Shown piece after piece: positions 13,320 through 22,786 of a stretch of DNA of 64,000 nt. The DNA comes from Hyphomicrobiales bacterium (GTDB lineage Bacteria > Pseudomonadota > Alphaproteobacteria > Rhizobiales > Xanthobacteraceae), in the NCBI GenBank assembly GCA_021730985.1, contig JAKFYI010000030.1, positions 86,883-150,882 on the forward strand, given 5' to 3'. The notes below the pieces were generated by a model, which saw nothing but the letters and a program-made list of their open reading frames with translations, did not search any database and had not been told where the DNA came from. Positions within the stretch are counted from its first letter, which is position 1; each line of letters starts with the position of its first letter. Both the position numbers and the translations under genes were made by a program.

Positions 13320-14869
13320 ACGGAGCCGAAAGCCTGGTCCACACGCTGCTCAAGTGCGGCGTCGATACCTGTTTCGTCAATCCGGGCACCAGCGAGATGC
13401 ATTTCGTCGCGGCGCTCGACCGGATTCCGGGCATGCGCAGCGTGCTCTGTCTGCAGGAGAACGTGGTCACCGGCGCGGCCGACGCCTACTACCGCGTCAC
13501 CGGCAAGCCGGCGGCGACACTGCTGCATTGCGGCCCAGGTCTCGCCAACGGACTCGCCAACCTGCACAACGCGCGGCGCGCCCGCTCCGGCATCGTCAAC
13601 GTGGTCGGCGACCAGGCGACCTACCACCGCCCGCTCGACGCGCCGCTCACCGCCGATGCCGAAGGCTGGGCGCGGCCGGTTTCGACATTCGTGCGCACGG
13701 TGCTGTCATCGAACCGCGTCGGCGAGGACGCCGCCGCCGCGGTACAGGCGGCGCGCGTGCCGCCGGGCGGCATCGCGACGCTGATCCTGCCGAGCGACGC
13801 CTCATGGGACGACGGCGGCATTGTCGGCACGCCGCTTCCTGTTGCCATCGCGCCATCGATCGATCCGCATGCGGTGCGTCACGCCGCACGCATCCTGCGC
13901 GAGAAGAAGAACGTGCTGCTGCTGCTCGGCGGCGATGCGGTACACGCGGCATCGCAACGCCTGGCGTGGCGGATCGCCGCGATGACCGGCGCCAAGCTGA
14001 TGACCGAGCTTTCCAACGCGCGCACCGAACGCGGCCAGGGCAGCCTGCCGCTTGAGCGCGTGCCCTATCCCGCCGACGCCGCCGTGAAGGCTCTGGCGCC
14101 TTACGACCATCTGATCCTGGTCAACGCCGTGCCGCCGGTCGGCTTCTTCGCCTATCCGGGCAAGCCGAGCCGCCAATACAAGGAAGGCGCCGGCCTGCAT
14201 GTTCTGAGCCGCGTCGAACAGAACGCCGAGCAGGCTCTGCAGGCGCTGGTGGATGAGCTTGGCGCGCCACCCGCCGAAATTCCGGGCAACGGCCCGAAGC
14301 CGTCGATCGTGAAGGGCAAGCCAACGCCGGAAGACCTCGCCACCACTATCGCCGCCATTTTGCCGGAGGGCGCGGTGATCGTCGACGAGTCGGTGAGCTA
14401 CGGCCGCGGCTTCTTCCGCAACACGCACGCCGCGGCGCCGCATGACTGGCTGCAGATCATGGGCGGCGCAATCGGCGCCGGCATTCCCTTGGCGGTGGGA
14501 AGCGCTATCGGGTTACACGCCAAAGGCGCCGGCGACCGCCGCGTGCTGGCGCTGCAGGCCGACGGCTCTGCGATGTACACCGTGCAGGGTCTGTGGACGC
14601 AGGCGCGCGAGAAACTGCCGGTGACCACCGTGATCCTGTCGAACCGCAAGTATCAGATTTTGATCGGCGAGTTGGCTTCGGTCGGCGCGAATCCCGGGCC
14701 CACCGCCATGAACATGCTCGACCTCGGCAACCCGGACATCGGCTGGGTCAAGCTCGCCGAAAGCCTCGGCGTCGAGGCGGCGCAGGCCGACACGCTGGAA
14801 GGTTGCGCCGACTTGATGGCCGGCTCGTTCAAGCGGCCCGGGCCGTTTTTGATCGAGCTGCTGATTTAG
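13316..14869 (+). CDS. thiamine-diphosphate-dependent enzyme, acetolactate synthase large-subunit-like
   Basis: [60 protein letters not shown]; ATG overlaps upstream stop (ATGA). Confidence 0.9.
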   Translation: [517 protein letters not shown]

Positions 14870-14891
14870 CCGTCGCCCCGAGCGGACTCCT

Positions 14892-14971
14892 CCGTCACCC
14901 GCGGGCTTGACCCGCGGGTCCATCCACCTCTCGAAATGATGGATTGCCGGGTCAAGCCCGGCAATGACGAC
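14892..14971. repeat. bipartite REP-like inverted repeat
   Basis: CCGTCACCCGCGGGCTTGACCCGCGGGTCCATC...GATGGATTGCCGGGTCAAGCCCGGCAATGACG; two head-to-head hairpin units. Confidence 0.85.
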
Positions 14972-15034
14972 ACGGGCGATGGCGCGGCCTCGTGCCCCTT
15001 GTTAGGCTTCGGAAAAGTTCTGGGAGGATCTGCA

Positions 15035-16033
15035 ATGACGACACGCAGCCGCATCACCCGCCGCACACTGCTCCGCGGCGCAGCCGCGGGCGCCGCGTTT
15101 TCGGCGGCACCGGCCTTTGCGCAGGGCGGCAACTGGCCCGATCACAACGTGCGCATGATCGTGCCCTATCCCGCCGGCGGCTCGACCGACGTGCTGTTCC
15201 GAATTCTTGCCGAGAAGCTCAAGGAAAAGTTCGGCCAGTCCTTCGTGGTGGAGAACCGCCCCGGCGCGTCCGGCAACATCGGCATCGACCAGGTCGTGAA
15301 GAGCCCGCCCGACGGCTACACCATCGGCTGTGCGACGGTCGGCCATTTCGCCATCAACCAGTTCCTAATCGCGACCATGCCGTTCGACGCCGAGAAAGAC
15401 CTGATCGCACCGGCGCTGACCTACGAGCTGCCGAACGTCGCGGTGGTCTCGGCCAAGCACTGCCCGGCGACGTCGCTTCCCGAGTTCATCGCCTGGGCCA
15501 AGGCGCGGCCGAACGGCATTTCGATCGGCAGTCCTGGACCGGGCACCACGCCGCATCTGTCCGGCGTGCTGTTCGAGGCGCGCACCGGCGTCAACGCGGT
15601 GCATGTTCCGTTCAAGGGCGCCGCGCAAACCATTCCGGCGATGCTGTCGGGCGATGTCACCTTCGCGGTCGACAATCTCGCGTCGTACATTTCGCAAATC
15701 GAGTCGGGAAACATGCGCGCGCTCGCCGTGACCTCGGCGCAACGCTGGCCGACCATGCCGAACGTGCCGACCATGACCGAAGCCGGCGTGAAGGATTTCG
15801 TCGTCACCTCCTGGTCGGCCTACGTGGTCCGCACCGGAACGCCGCGCACGGTTGTCGATCGGCTGTCAGCCGCGCAGAAGGAGTTCGCCGCCGACCAGGC
15901 GCTGCAGAAGCGATTCCTCGCCGCCGGCGCGCGGCTCTTGTCCAGCACGCCGGAAGAAGCCCGAGCCTTCGCAGCCAAGGAGCGCGTGATGTGGCAGGAG
16001 GTCGTGAAGATATCGGGTCTGAAGCCGCAGTAG
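15035..16033 (+). CDS. Bug-family tripartite tricarboxylate transporter substrate-binding protein
   Basis: SD-like GGGAGG upstream; Tat-like RRTLLRG signal; NVRMIVPYPAGGSTDVLFRILAEKLKEKFGQSFVVENRPGASGNIG. Confidence 0.92.
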   Translation: MTTRSRITRRTLLRGAAAGAAFSAAPAFAQGGNWPDHNVRMIVPYPAGGSTDVLFRILAEKLKEKFGQSFVVENRPGASGNIGIDQVVKSPPDGYTIGCATVGHFAINQFLIATMPFDAEKDLIAPALTYELPNVAVVSAKHCPATSLPEFIAWAKARPNGISIGSPGPGTTPHLSGVLFEARTGVNAVHVPFKGAAQTIPAMLSGDVTFAVDNLASYISQIESGNMRALAVTSAQRWPTMPNVPTMTEAGVKDFVVTSWSAYVVRTGTPRTVVDRLSAAQKEFAADQALQKRFLAAGARLLSSTPEEARAFAAKERVMWQEVVKISGLKPQ

Positions 16034-16048
16034 CGAGCGCGCCAGAGG

Positions 16049-17029
16049 CTAATCCAGCCGCCCGATCCCTGCCTTGCGGACCACTGCTCCCCATTTCTCG
16101 GTGTCCGACTTCAGAATCGCGCCAAGCTTTTCCGGCCCTTCGCCCGAAATCTCGACGCCGAACGCGGCGAGCCGCTCCTTGACCACCGGAATAGCGAGGA
16201 TGGCGGCGATCTCCTTGTGAAGCCGCGCAGCTGTATCGCGCGGCGTGCCGCCAGAGGCGAACACCGCGATCCATGTGGTGACGTCGAAGTCCGGCACACC
16301 GGCCTCGATCATGGTCGGCAACTCGGGCAGCACAGCGGAGCGCTTGGCGCCCGTCGTCGCCAGCCCGCGCACCTTGCCGCCGCGCACATGCGGCGCGCCG
16401 GTTGTTACCAAGTCCATGAACACCGGAACCTGGCCGCCGATCACATCGTTCATCGCCAGCGGATTGGCCCGATAGGGCACATGACGCATGTCGATGCCCG
16501 CCTGCTGCTTGAACAGCTCGCTGGCGAGATGCGTGGAGGTGCCGTGACCCGGCGTCGCATAGGCAAGCTCGCCGGGCTTGGCCTTCGCCAGCGCGATCAG
16601 CTCGGCGATCGACTGCGCCGGCACCGCCAGATTGACCACCACGACCATCGGCACGTCGCCGACCATCGTAACCGGCACCAGATCCTTGATCGGGTCGTAG
16701 CTCATCTTGGTGTAGAGATTTGGCGACATCGCGAGATAGTTCGCAGCCATCAGCAGCGTGGCGCCGTCCGGCTCGGACTTCGCCACCGCGTCCGCGCCGA
16801 TGTTGCCGCCGGCGCCCATGCGATTCTCCACCACCACCGTCTGGCCGATCCGCTCCGACAGGTGCTGCCCGATTAACCGCGCGATGGTGTCGCCCGATCC
16901 GCCGGGGCCGAACGGCACGATGAACTTGAGCGGCTTCGACGCGGTGGACTGCGCCACAGCCGGCACAGCCGAAAGTGCAGCGCCAAGCCCCAGAAAAGCC
17001 AGCGCGGCGATACGTGAAAGGAGCGGCAT
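16049..17029 (-). CDS. Bug-family tripartite tricarboxylate transporter substrate-binding protein
   Basis: MPLLSRIAALAFLGLGAALSAVPAVAQ signal; KFIVPFGPGGSGDTIARLIGQHLSERIGQTVVVENRMGAGGNIG. Confidence 0.92.
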   Translation of the reverse strand: MPLLSRIAALAFLGLGAALSAVPAVAQSTASKPLKFIVPFGPGGSGDTIARLIGQHLSERIGQTVVVENRMGAGGNIGADAVAKSEPDGATLLMAANYLAMSPNLYTKMSYDPIKDLVPVTMVGDVPMVVVVNLAVPAQSIAELIALAKAKPGELAYATPGHGTSTHLASELFKQQAGIDMRHVPYRANPLAMNDVIGGQVPVFMDLVTTGAPHVRGGKVRGLATTGAKRSAVLPELPTMIEAGVPDFDVTTWIAVFASGGTPRDTAARLHKEIAAILAIPVVKERLAAFGVEISGEGPEKLGAILKSDTEKWGAVVRKAGIGRLD

Positions 17030-17207
17030 CGAACTTCCCTCCCTGTTGGCTGCCCGGCGTTCTTCGCGCCGTATGAAGTCCGGATGGTAAGCAATCCCGG
17101 ACCCGGTAGGAACCGGGACAATACCGCGCGACAGGCCGGTCATGGCCTTGCCGGTGGTATCCTGCCCACAATTTTGATACGAGAAGCACGCGTTCCAGGG
17201 GGCTTCA

Positions 17208-18191
17208 ATGACCAAGTGCTTGCTGAGCGGCCTGCCGATGGCCGCCTTTCTTTTGCTGTCTACGCCGCTTCAGGCGCAAACCTATCCCAACCGCCACATC
17301 ACGATCGTCGTGCCATTCACCGCGGGCGCCGTGGCCGACACGGTCGCGCGGCTGCTCGCGCCGGGGCTGACCAAGCAGCTCGGTCAGCAGGTGATCGTGG
17401 AGAACGTCGGCGGCGCCGGCGGCACCACGGGCGTGACGCGGGCCGCGCGCGCGGCGCCCGACGGCTACACCGTCGCCTATGCCTCGACCGGCACCCACGC
17501 CGGCGCGCTCGCGCTCTATCCGAACCTCGGCTACCACCCGGTGGATAGCTTCGAGAGCATCGGCCTCGTCGGCTCGACGCCCGTTGCGATCATCGCCCGC
17601 AAGGACCTGCCGCCGAACTCGCTGAAGGAATTCATCGACTACCTGCGCGCGAACGAAAAAACCGTGACGCTCGCGCATTCGGGCGTCGGCTCGATCAGCC
17701 ACATCTTCTGCGCCTATTTCCAGAGCCTGATCGGCGTGAGGCCCGTTTCCGTGCCCTACAAAGGCCTCGGCGATTCCACGCAGGCGCTGCTCGGCGGCCA
17801 GGTCGACTATAGCTGCAACCAGGCTCCGCTCACGGTGGAGCACGTCAACACCAAGGTCCTCAAGGCCTACGCCATCACCAGCGAGAAGCGTTCGCCGATG
17901 CTGCCCGACCTGCCAACGGCCGCGGAAGGCGGCCTGCCCTCGCTCACCCTCGGTGCGTGGAACGGTCTGCAGTTTCCCAAGGGGACGCCCGATGCGATCG
18001 TGAAACAGGTCAACACGGCACTGTCGAAGGTGCTCGACGACCCCGACACGCGCGAGCGCCTCACCAAGATCGGCATCGATCCTGCGCCACCGGAGCACCG
18101 CGCACCGTCGTGGTTCGGTCCCTTCATCACGACCGAGATCGCGCGTTGGAAGCCGTTGCTCGAAGCGGAGCTCGCGCAGCAGAAAAAATAG
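17208..18191 (+). CDS. Bug-family tripartite tricarboxylate transporter substrate-binding protein
   Basis: Signal peptide; YPNRHITIVVPFTAGAVADTVARLLAPGLTKQLGQQVIVENVGGAGGTTG. Confidence 0.92.
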   Translation: MTKCLLSGLPMAAFLLLSTPLQAQTYPNRHITIVVPFTAGAVADTVARLLAPGLTKQLGQQVIVENVGGAGGTTGVTRAARAAPDGYTVAYASTGTHAGALALYPNLGYHPVDSFESIGLVGSTPVAIIARKDLPPNSLKEFIDYLRANEKTVTLAHSGVGSISHIFCAYFQSLIGVRPVSVPYKGLGDSTQALLGGQVDYSCNQAPLTVEHVNTKVLKAYAITSEKRSPMLPDLPTAAEGGLPSLTLGAWNGLQFPKGTPDAIVKQVNTALSKVLDDPDTRERLTKIGIDPAPPEHRAPSWFGPFITTEIARWKPLLEAELAQQKK

Positions 18192-18215
18192 CGGCGGGGC
18201 GAAGGCGCCGCCCGC

Positions 18216-20387
18216 TCAGAAAAAGCTCTGCGGGTCGACGTCCACCTCGAGCTTGAGGGTGCCCTTGGTCTTCGGCGCTTCGGCGAGCCATTCACGCAGA
18301 TACGCCGACAGGTCGTAGTTGCGCGGCGCCTTCACCAGCAGGCGGAAGCGAAACCGCCCGCGCACCACGGCGAGCGGCGCCTCGGCGGGGCCCAGCACGC
18401 GCACGCTGTCGTCGAGCGGAGAGATGGCGGCGAGCTTGCGCGCGTATTGCTCGGTGGCGTGCTTGTCGCCACCCGAGATGAGCAGGCTCGCGAGCCGCCC
18501 GAACGGCGGATAGCCGGTCTTCTCGCGCACCTCGATCTCGGCGGAATAGAACGCCTCGCGGTCCTGCGCAATCAGCGCGCGCATCACCGGATGCTCTGGA
18601 TTGTGAGTCTGCAAATAGCCGTAGCCGCGGCCTTCCTCGCGTCCGGCGCGGCCGACCACCTGGTGCAGAAGCTGGAACGTGCGTTCGGCGGCGCGCGGGT
18701 CGCCGTTCGACAAGCCGAGATCGGCGTCGACGATGCCCACCAGGTTCAGCTTGGGAAAGTGATGGCCCTTGGCGACAAGCTGCGTGCCGATCACGATGTC
18801 GAAGCGGCCCTGCGCCACGTCGTCGAGTTCCTGGCGCAGCCGGTCCATCGACTCGACGAGATCGCTGGACAGCACCAGGATGCGCTTGTCGGGAAACAGT
18901 TCGGCGGCCTCCTGCTCCAGCCGCTCAACGCCGGGACCGACCGGCACGAAGCTGTTCTCCGCCGAGCACTTCGGACATTTCTCCGGCTGCGGCATCGAGA
19001 AGCCGCAGTGATGGCACACCAGCCGCCGCCTGAAGCGGTGATCGACCAGCCAGGCGTCGCAGTTCTGGCAGGCGAGGCGATGGCCGCATGTATTGCACAG
19101 CGTCAGCGGAGCGAAGCCGCGCCGGTTAAGAAACAACAAGGCCTGCTCGCCGCGTTCGAGCGCGACGTTCACCGCCTCGGCGAGCCGTGACGAGATGAAC
19201 CGGCCGCGCGGCGGACGCTCGGTGCGCAGATCGATCGCCTCGACCGCGGGCATGTGCTGGCCGCCGAACCGCTCGGGCAGGTGCAGCGCCGTGTAGCGGC
19301 CGCGCCGCGCGTTCACTTCGCTTTCGACCGAGGGTGTCGCCGAAGCGAGCACGATCGGGATATTCTGCTCCTTGGCGCGAACCACCGCCATGTCGCGGGC
19401 GTGATAGCGCACGCCGTCCTCCTGCTTGTAGGCGGGGTCGTGCTCCTCGTCGACGATGATCAGTCCGAGATCGCGATAAGGCAGGAACAGCGCCGATCGC
19501 GCGCCGACCACCACCTGAACCTCGTCCGTCGCCACCGCCGACCAGGTCCGCGCGCGCTTGCGCGGCGCAAGCTGCGAATGCCATTCCGCCGGCGGCACGC
19601 CGAAACGCTCCGCGAACCGGCCGAGGAACTGCGCGGTCAACGCGATCTCCGGCATCAGGATCAGCACCTGGCGGCCCTGCCGCACCGTTTCGGCCACCGC
19701 CTCGAAATAGACTTCGGTTTTTCCCGAGCCGGTGACGCCGTCGATCAGCGACACGGAAAATCCTTTCGTCGTGCCGGCGCGCAACGTATCGGCGGCGGCG
19801 CGCTGCGCGTCGGTGAACTCCGGCACCGCATGGTCGGGATCGGGCGGCACCGCCACCGGCTCCGGTGGCAGGACCACCGTTTCCAGCGCGCCTTCATCGA
19901 TCAGGCCGTTGACGACGCCCGCCGACACGCCGGCCTCGTGAGCCGCCTCGCTCTTCGCCCGCACCATGCCATCGGCGAGCAGCGCGAGCACGCGGTTGCG
20001 CGCCGCCGTCATGCGCTTGGGGTGCGGGCCGACGAGCCGCACGCCGACCTTCTCCCGCGCCGGACCGAGATGCTCACCCATGCGCAGCGCCATCCGCAGC
20101 ACCATGCCGCGCGGCGACAGCGTGTAGCCCGACACCCAATCGACGAACTTGCGCAGTTCCGGCTTCAGCGGCGGGATGTCGAGCTTGTCCTCGACGTCCT
20201 TCAGGCGGTTGTGCAGGCCGGGGCGCACCGTAACGCCATCAGCCCACACCACGCCGGTGGCCGTGCGTGCGCCGAGCGGCACGCTGACGATGTCGCCGGG
20301 CGCGAGCTCCATCCCCGCCGGAACGCGGTAGGAATAGGCCTGATCGAGTGCGACCGGCACCAGGACATCGACGATGCGTTGCGCCAT
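18216..20387 (-). CDS. priA: primosomal replication protein N' (PriA helicase)
   Basis: LIDGVTGSGKTEVYFEAV, DEEHDPAYKQ, Zn-binding CNTCGHRLACQNCDAWL...CHHCG...CPKC. Confidence 0.96.
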   Translation of the reverse strand: MAQRIVDVLVPVALDQAYSYRVPAGMELAPGDIVSVPLGARTATGVVWADGVTVRPGLHNRLKDVEDKLDIPPLKPELRKFVDWVSGYTLSPRGMVLRMALRMGEHLGPAREKVGVRLVGPHPKRMTAARNRVLALLADGMVRAKSEAAHEAGVSAGVVNGLIDEGALETVVLPPEPVAVPPDPDHAVPEFTDAQRAAADTLRAGTTKGFSVSLIDGVTGSGKTEVYFEAVAETVRQGRQVLILMPEIALTAQFLGRFAERFGVPPAEWHSQLAPRKRARTWSAVATDEVQVVVGARSALFLPYRDLGLIIVDEEHDPAYKQEDGVRYHARDMAVVRAKEQNIPIVLASATPSVESEVNARRGRYTALHLPERFGGQHMPAVEAIDLRTERPPRGRFISSRLAEAVNVALERGEQALLFLNRRGFAPLTLCNTCGHRLACQNCDAWLVDHRFRRRLVCHHCGFSMPQPEKCPKCSAENSFVPVGPGVERLEQEAAELFPDKRILVLSSDLVESMDRLRQELDDVAQGRFDIVIGTQLVAKGHHFPKLNLVGIVDADLGLSNGDPRAAERTFQLLHQVVGRAGREEGRGYGYLQTHNPEHPVMRALIAQDREAFYSAEIEVREKTGYPPFGRLASLLISGGDKHATEQYARKLAAISPLDDSVRVLGPAEAPLAVVRGRFRFRLLVKAPRNYDLSAYLREWLAEAPKTKGTLKLEVDVDPQSFF

Positions 20388-20452
20388 GCCAAAGGTCTGG
20401 CCGATTCCGCGCGGTTAAGGAAGGGTGAAGGAAGCCGGGGGATGATGCCACC

Positions 20453-21412
20453 ATGCCGGCCATGAAATCAGCCCTGGAGCCTTACGCCGCCCGCGACGTT
20501 GCCGCCGAAATCGCGCGCTGGCTCGAGCATCTTGCCAGCGAGCGCCGCATGTCGGCGAAGACGGTCGAGGCCTACGAGCGGGACGTTCGCCAGTTTCTGC
20601 AATTCCTGGCGGAGCACCTCGGCGGCGCGCCCTCGCTGCGCGAACTGGCCAAGCTGGCCCCGCAGGACGTGCGCGCCTTTATGGCGGCGCGGCGCGCAGA
20701 CGGCACCAGCGGCCGGTCGCTGATGCGCGGGCTGGCCGGCGCGCGATCCTTTGCGCGATTCCTCGAACGCAACGGCAAGGGCAAAGTCGGCGCGCTCGCC
20801 GCCGTCCGCGCCCCGAAGGTGCCCAAGACGCTGCCCAAGCCGCTTTCGATGAGCGCCGCCAAGCGCATCGCCGACGCCGACCTGCGCGCCGGGGAAGATC
20901 GCGAGACCTGGGTGCTGGCGCGGGACGCCGCGGCGCTCGCCCTCCTCTACGGATCGGGCCTTCGAATCTCGGAGGCGCTCGGCCTCAAGCGATCGGACAT
21001 GCCGGCGCCCGGGCTGGGCGACGCCATCACCGTCACCGGAAAGGGCAACAAGGAGCGCATGGTGCCGGTGCTGCCGCAGGTCACGCAGCTCGTAGCCGAA
21101 TACATCGCTCTGTGCCCCTACGACCTGCCGGCGGACGGGCCGCTGTTCGTCGGCGCCAGGGGCGGACCGCTTTTGCCGCGCATCCTGCAACTGACGATGG
21201 AGCGCCTGCGCGGCGCACTGGGCCTGCCCGATTCGGCAACGCCGCACGCCTTGCGGCATTCGTTCGCCACCCACCTGCTGACGCGTGGCGGCGATTTGCG
21301 CTCCATCCAGGAGCTGCTCGGCCACGCTTCGTTGTCCACCACGCAGATTTATACGGCGGTGGATACCGATCGCCTGCTTGAGGTCTATCGCAGCGCCCAT
21401 CCCCGAGCGTGA
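20453..21412 (+). CDS. xerC: tyrosine recombinase XerC
   Basis: LLYGSGLRISEALGL, HALRHSFATHLLTRGGDLRSIQELLGHASLSTTQIYTAV. Confidence 0.94.
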   Translation: MPAMKSALEPYAARDVAAEIARWLEHLASERRMSAKTVEAYERDVRQFLQFLAEHLGGAPSLRELAKLAPQDVRAFMAARRADGTSGRSLMRGLAGARSFARFLERNGKGKVGALAAVRAPKVPKTLPKPLSMSAAKRIADADLRAGEDRETWVLARDAAALALLYGSGLRISEALGLKRSDMPAPGLGDAITVTGKGNKERMVPVLPQVTQLVAEYIALCPYDLPADGPLFVGARGGPLLPRILQLTMERLRGALGLPDSATPHALRHSFATHLLTRGGDLRSIQELLGHASLSTTQIYTAVDTDRLLEVYRSAHPRA

Positions 21413-21505
21413 TACAGTACCGCCGGGGCGACGGCGGCACTGTCATTCCATTGCAACGATCCGCCGTTGAATTCGTCATTCAGGTGAATCACAGAGGGAT
21501 CGGCC

Positions 21506-22162
21506 ATGAGTCACGGCGTTCACGCGGTACAGCACGAGGTCGAGCACAAGATCAAACATGACGAACATGGCCACGGTGAAGGCGGCGGCGGCGGCCAGGA
21601 CATCATCACCTCACGCAACAAGAAGGTGGCGCTGCTGATCGCGGTGATCGCGCTGTTCCTGGCGTTTTCGGAAACGCTCGGCAAGAGCGCGCAGACCAAC
21701 GCGCTGAACTACCAGATCGAGTCGTCCAACCTCTGGAATTTTTTCCAAGCCAAGAACATCCGCCGCACCTTCACGCTGGTCGCGGGCGAAGAAATGAAGG
21801 TCCACGCCACCGGCACCGTCGAGGAGCCCCGCAAGGCGGCGATGGCCAAGCAGATGGAAGAATGGACCAAGACCGCCGCGCGCTACCGCTCGGAGCCGGA
21901 GGCTGCCGGCGGCAAGGGCGAAGGCACGGTCGAACTGGCGCGCCGCGCGCTTGAAGAACAGAAGAAGCGCGACGATGCGCTCGCCAAGTACCATCACTAC
22001 GAGGTTGCGTCCGCCGCATTCCAGATCGGCATCGTGCTGGCATCGGCGACGGTGATCACCGGCATGGTGGTGCTGAGCTACCTGTCCATTGGCCTCGCGA
22101 TTCTGGGCATCGCGTTCACTGCGATCGGGTTGCTCGCGCCGCACGCGATACATTTGTTTTAA
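21506..22162 (+). CDS. DUF4337 domain-containing protein
   Basis: SRNKKVALLIAVIALFLAFSETLGKSAQTNALNYQIESSNLWNFFQAKNIR. Confidence 0.8.
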   Translation: MSHGVHAVQHEVEHKIKHDEHGHGEGGGGGQDIITSRNKKVALLIAVIALFLAFSETLGKSAQTNALNYQIESSNLWNFFQAKNIRRTFTLVAGEEMKVHATGTVEEPRKAAMAKQMEEWTKTAARYRSEPEAAGGKGEGTVELARRALEEQKKRDDALAKYHHYEVASAAFQIGIVLASATVITGMVVLSYLSIGLAILGIAFTAIGLLAPHAIHLF

Positions 22163-22165
22163 GGT

Positions 22166-22196
22166 GTCATTCCGGGGCGCGCGGTAGCGCGAACCC
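22166..22196. repeat. REP-like palindrome at convergent gene junction
   Basis: tgtcattCCGGGgcgcgcggtagcgcgaaCCCGG; nested GCGCG/CGCGC. Confidence 0.6.
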
Positions 22197-22209
22197 GGAA
22201 GACCGAAAC

Positions 22210-22743
22210 TTACACCGCGGTCTGCATCCGCATCCTTTTGCGAATCCGCCGCAGCAGCCGCATGGTGCGGCCCGCGCGCTTCGGCGCGAACAGACGCATC
22301 CATTGCCGCATCTTCTCCTTGACCGGGTCGATCAGCCCGTGCGCCCAGGCGAGCCACACCAGCATGTGCTCGTAGAGCCAACGGAACCAGCCGAGCTGAA
22401 GCAGCTTCGGCCGCGTCAGATCGAAGATGAAGGCGGTGACGCCCATGCTGACGATCTTGGCGAGCGCCAGCGTCGTCATCGCGCCGAGCCAGATGCCTCG
22501 CGCGAGCAGCCACAGGCCGAGCAGCTTGATGGGGAACAGCAGCACGACCGGAACGAGAAACACCAGCAGCGTCGCCAGCGGCGGCAGCCGCTCGATCCCG
22601 GCCGTCAGCCGCGCCTTGAATGCATCCCAGGGAACCCAGTCGACGAACCTGCCGACGACCGGCTTGAGGCGCTCCCACAGCCACGCCTCGAACAGGAAGA
22701 TGAGCGCGAGCAGGATCCAGAGCGGGCGAAGCAGGCGACGCAT
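22210..22743 (-). CDS. hypothetical transmembrane protein
   Basis: 177 aa; two or more TM segments; basic C-terminus (RRIRKRMRM). Confidence 0.7.
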   Translation of the reverse strand: MRRLLRPLWILLALIFLFEAWLWERLKPVVGRFVDWVPWDAFKARLTAGIERLPPLATLLVFLVPVVLLFPIKLLGLWLLARGIWLGAMTTLALAKIVSMGVTAFIFDLTRPKLLQLGWFRWLYEHMLVWLAWAHGLIDPVKEKMRQWMRLFAPKRAGRTMRLLRRIRKRMRMQTAV

Positions 22744-22786
22744 GGTTCTGCTTTAGCACTTCCGTGACGGCGTCGGGGTGCGGTGT

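Noticed and set aside
12497-14869. 790-aa ORF as a fusion protein
   Set aside because: The first ~270 aa are the out-of-frame EamA gene; the real ThDP enzyme starts at ATG 13316.
20453-21412. xerC as the integrase of a genomic island
   Set aside because: Sequence and position next to priA fit the housekeeping dif recombinase XerC.
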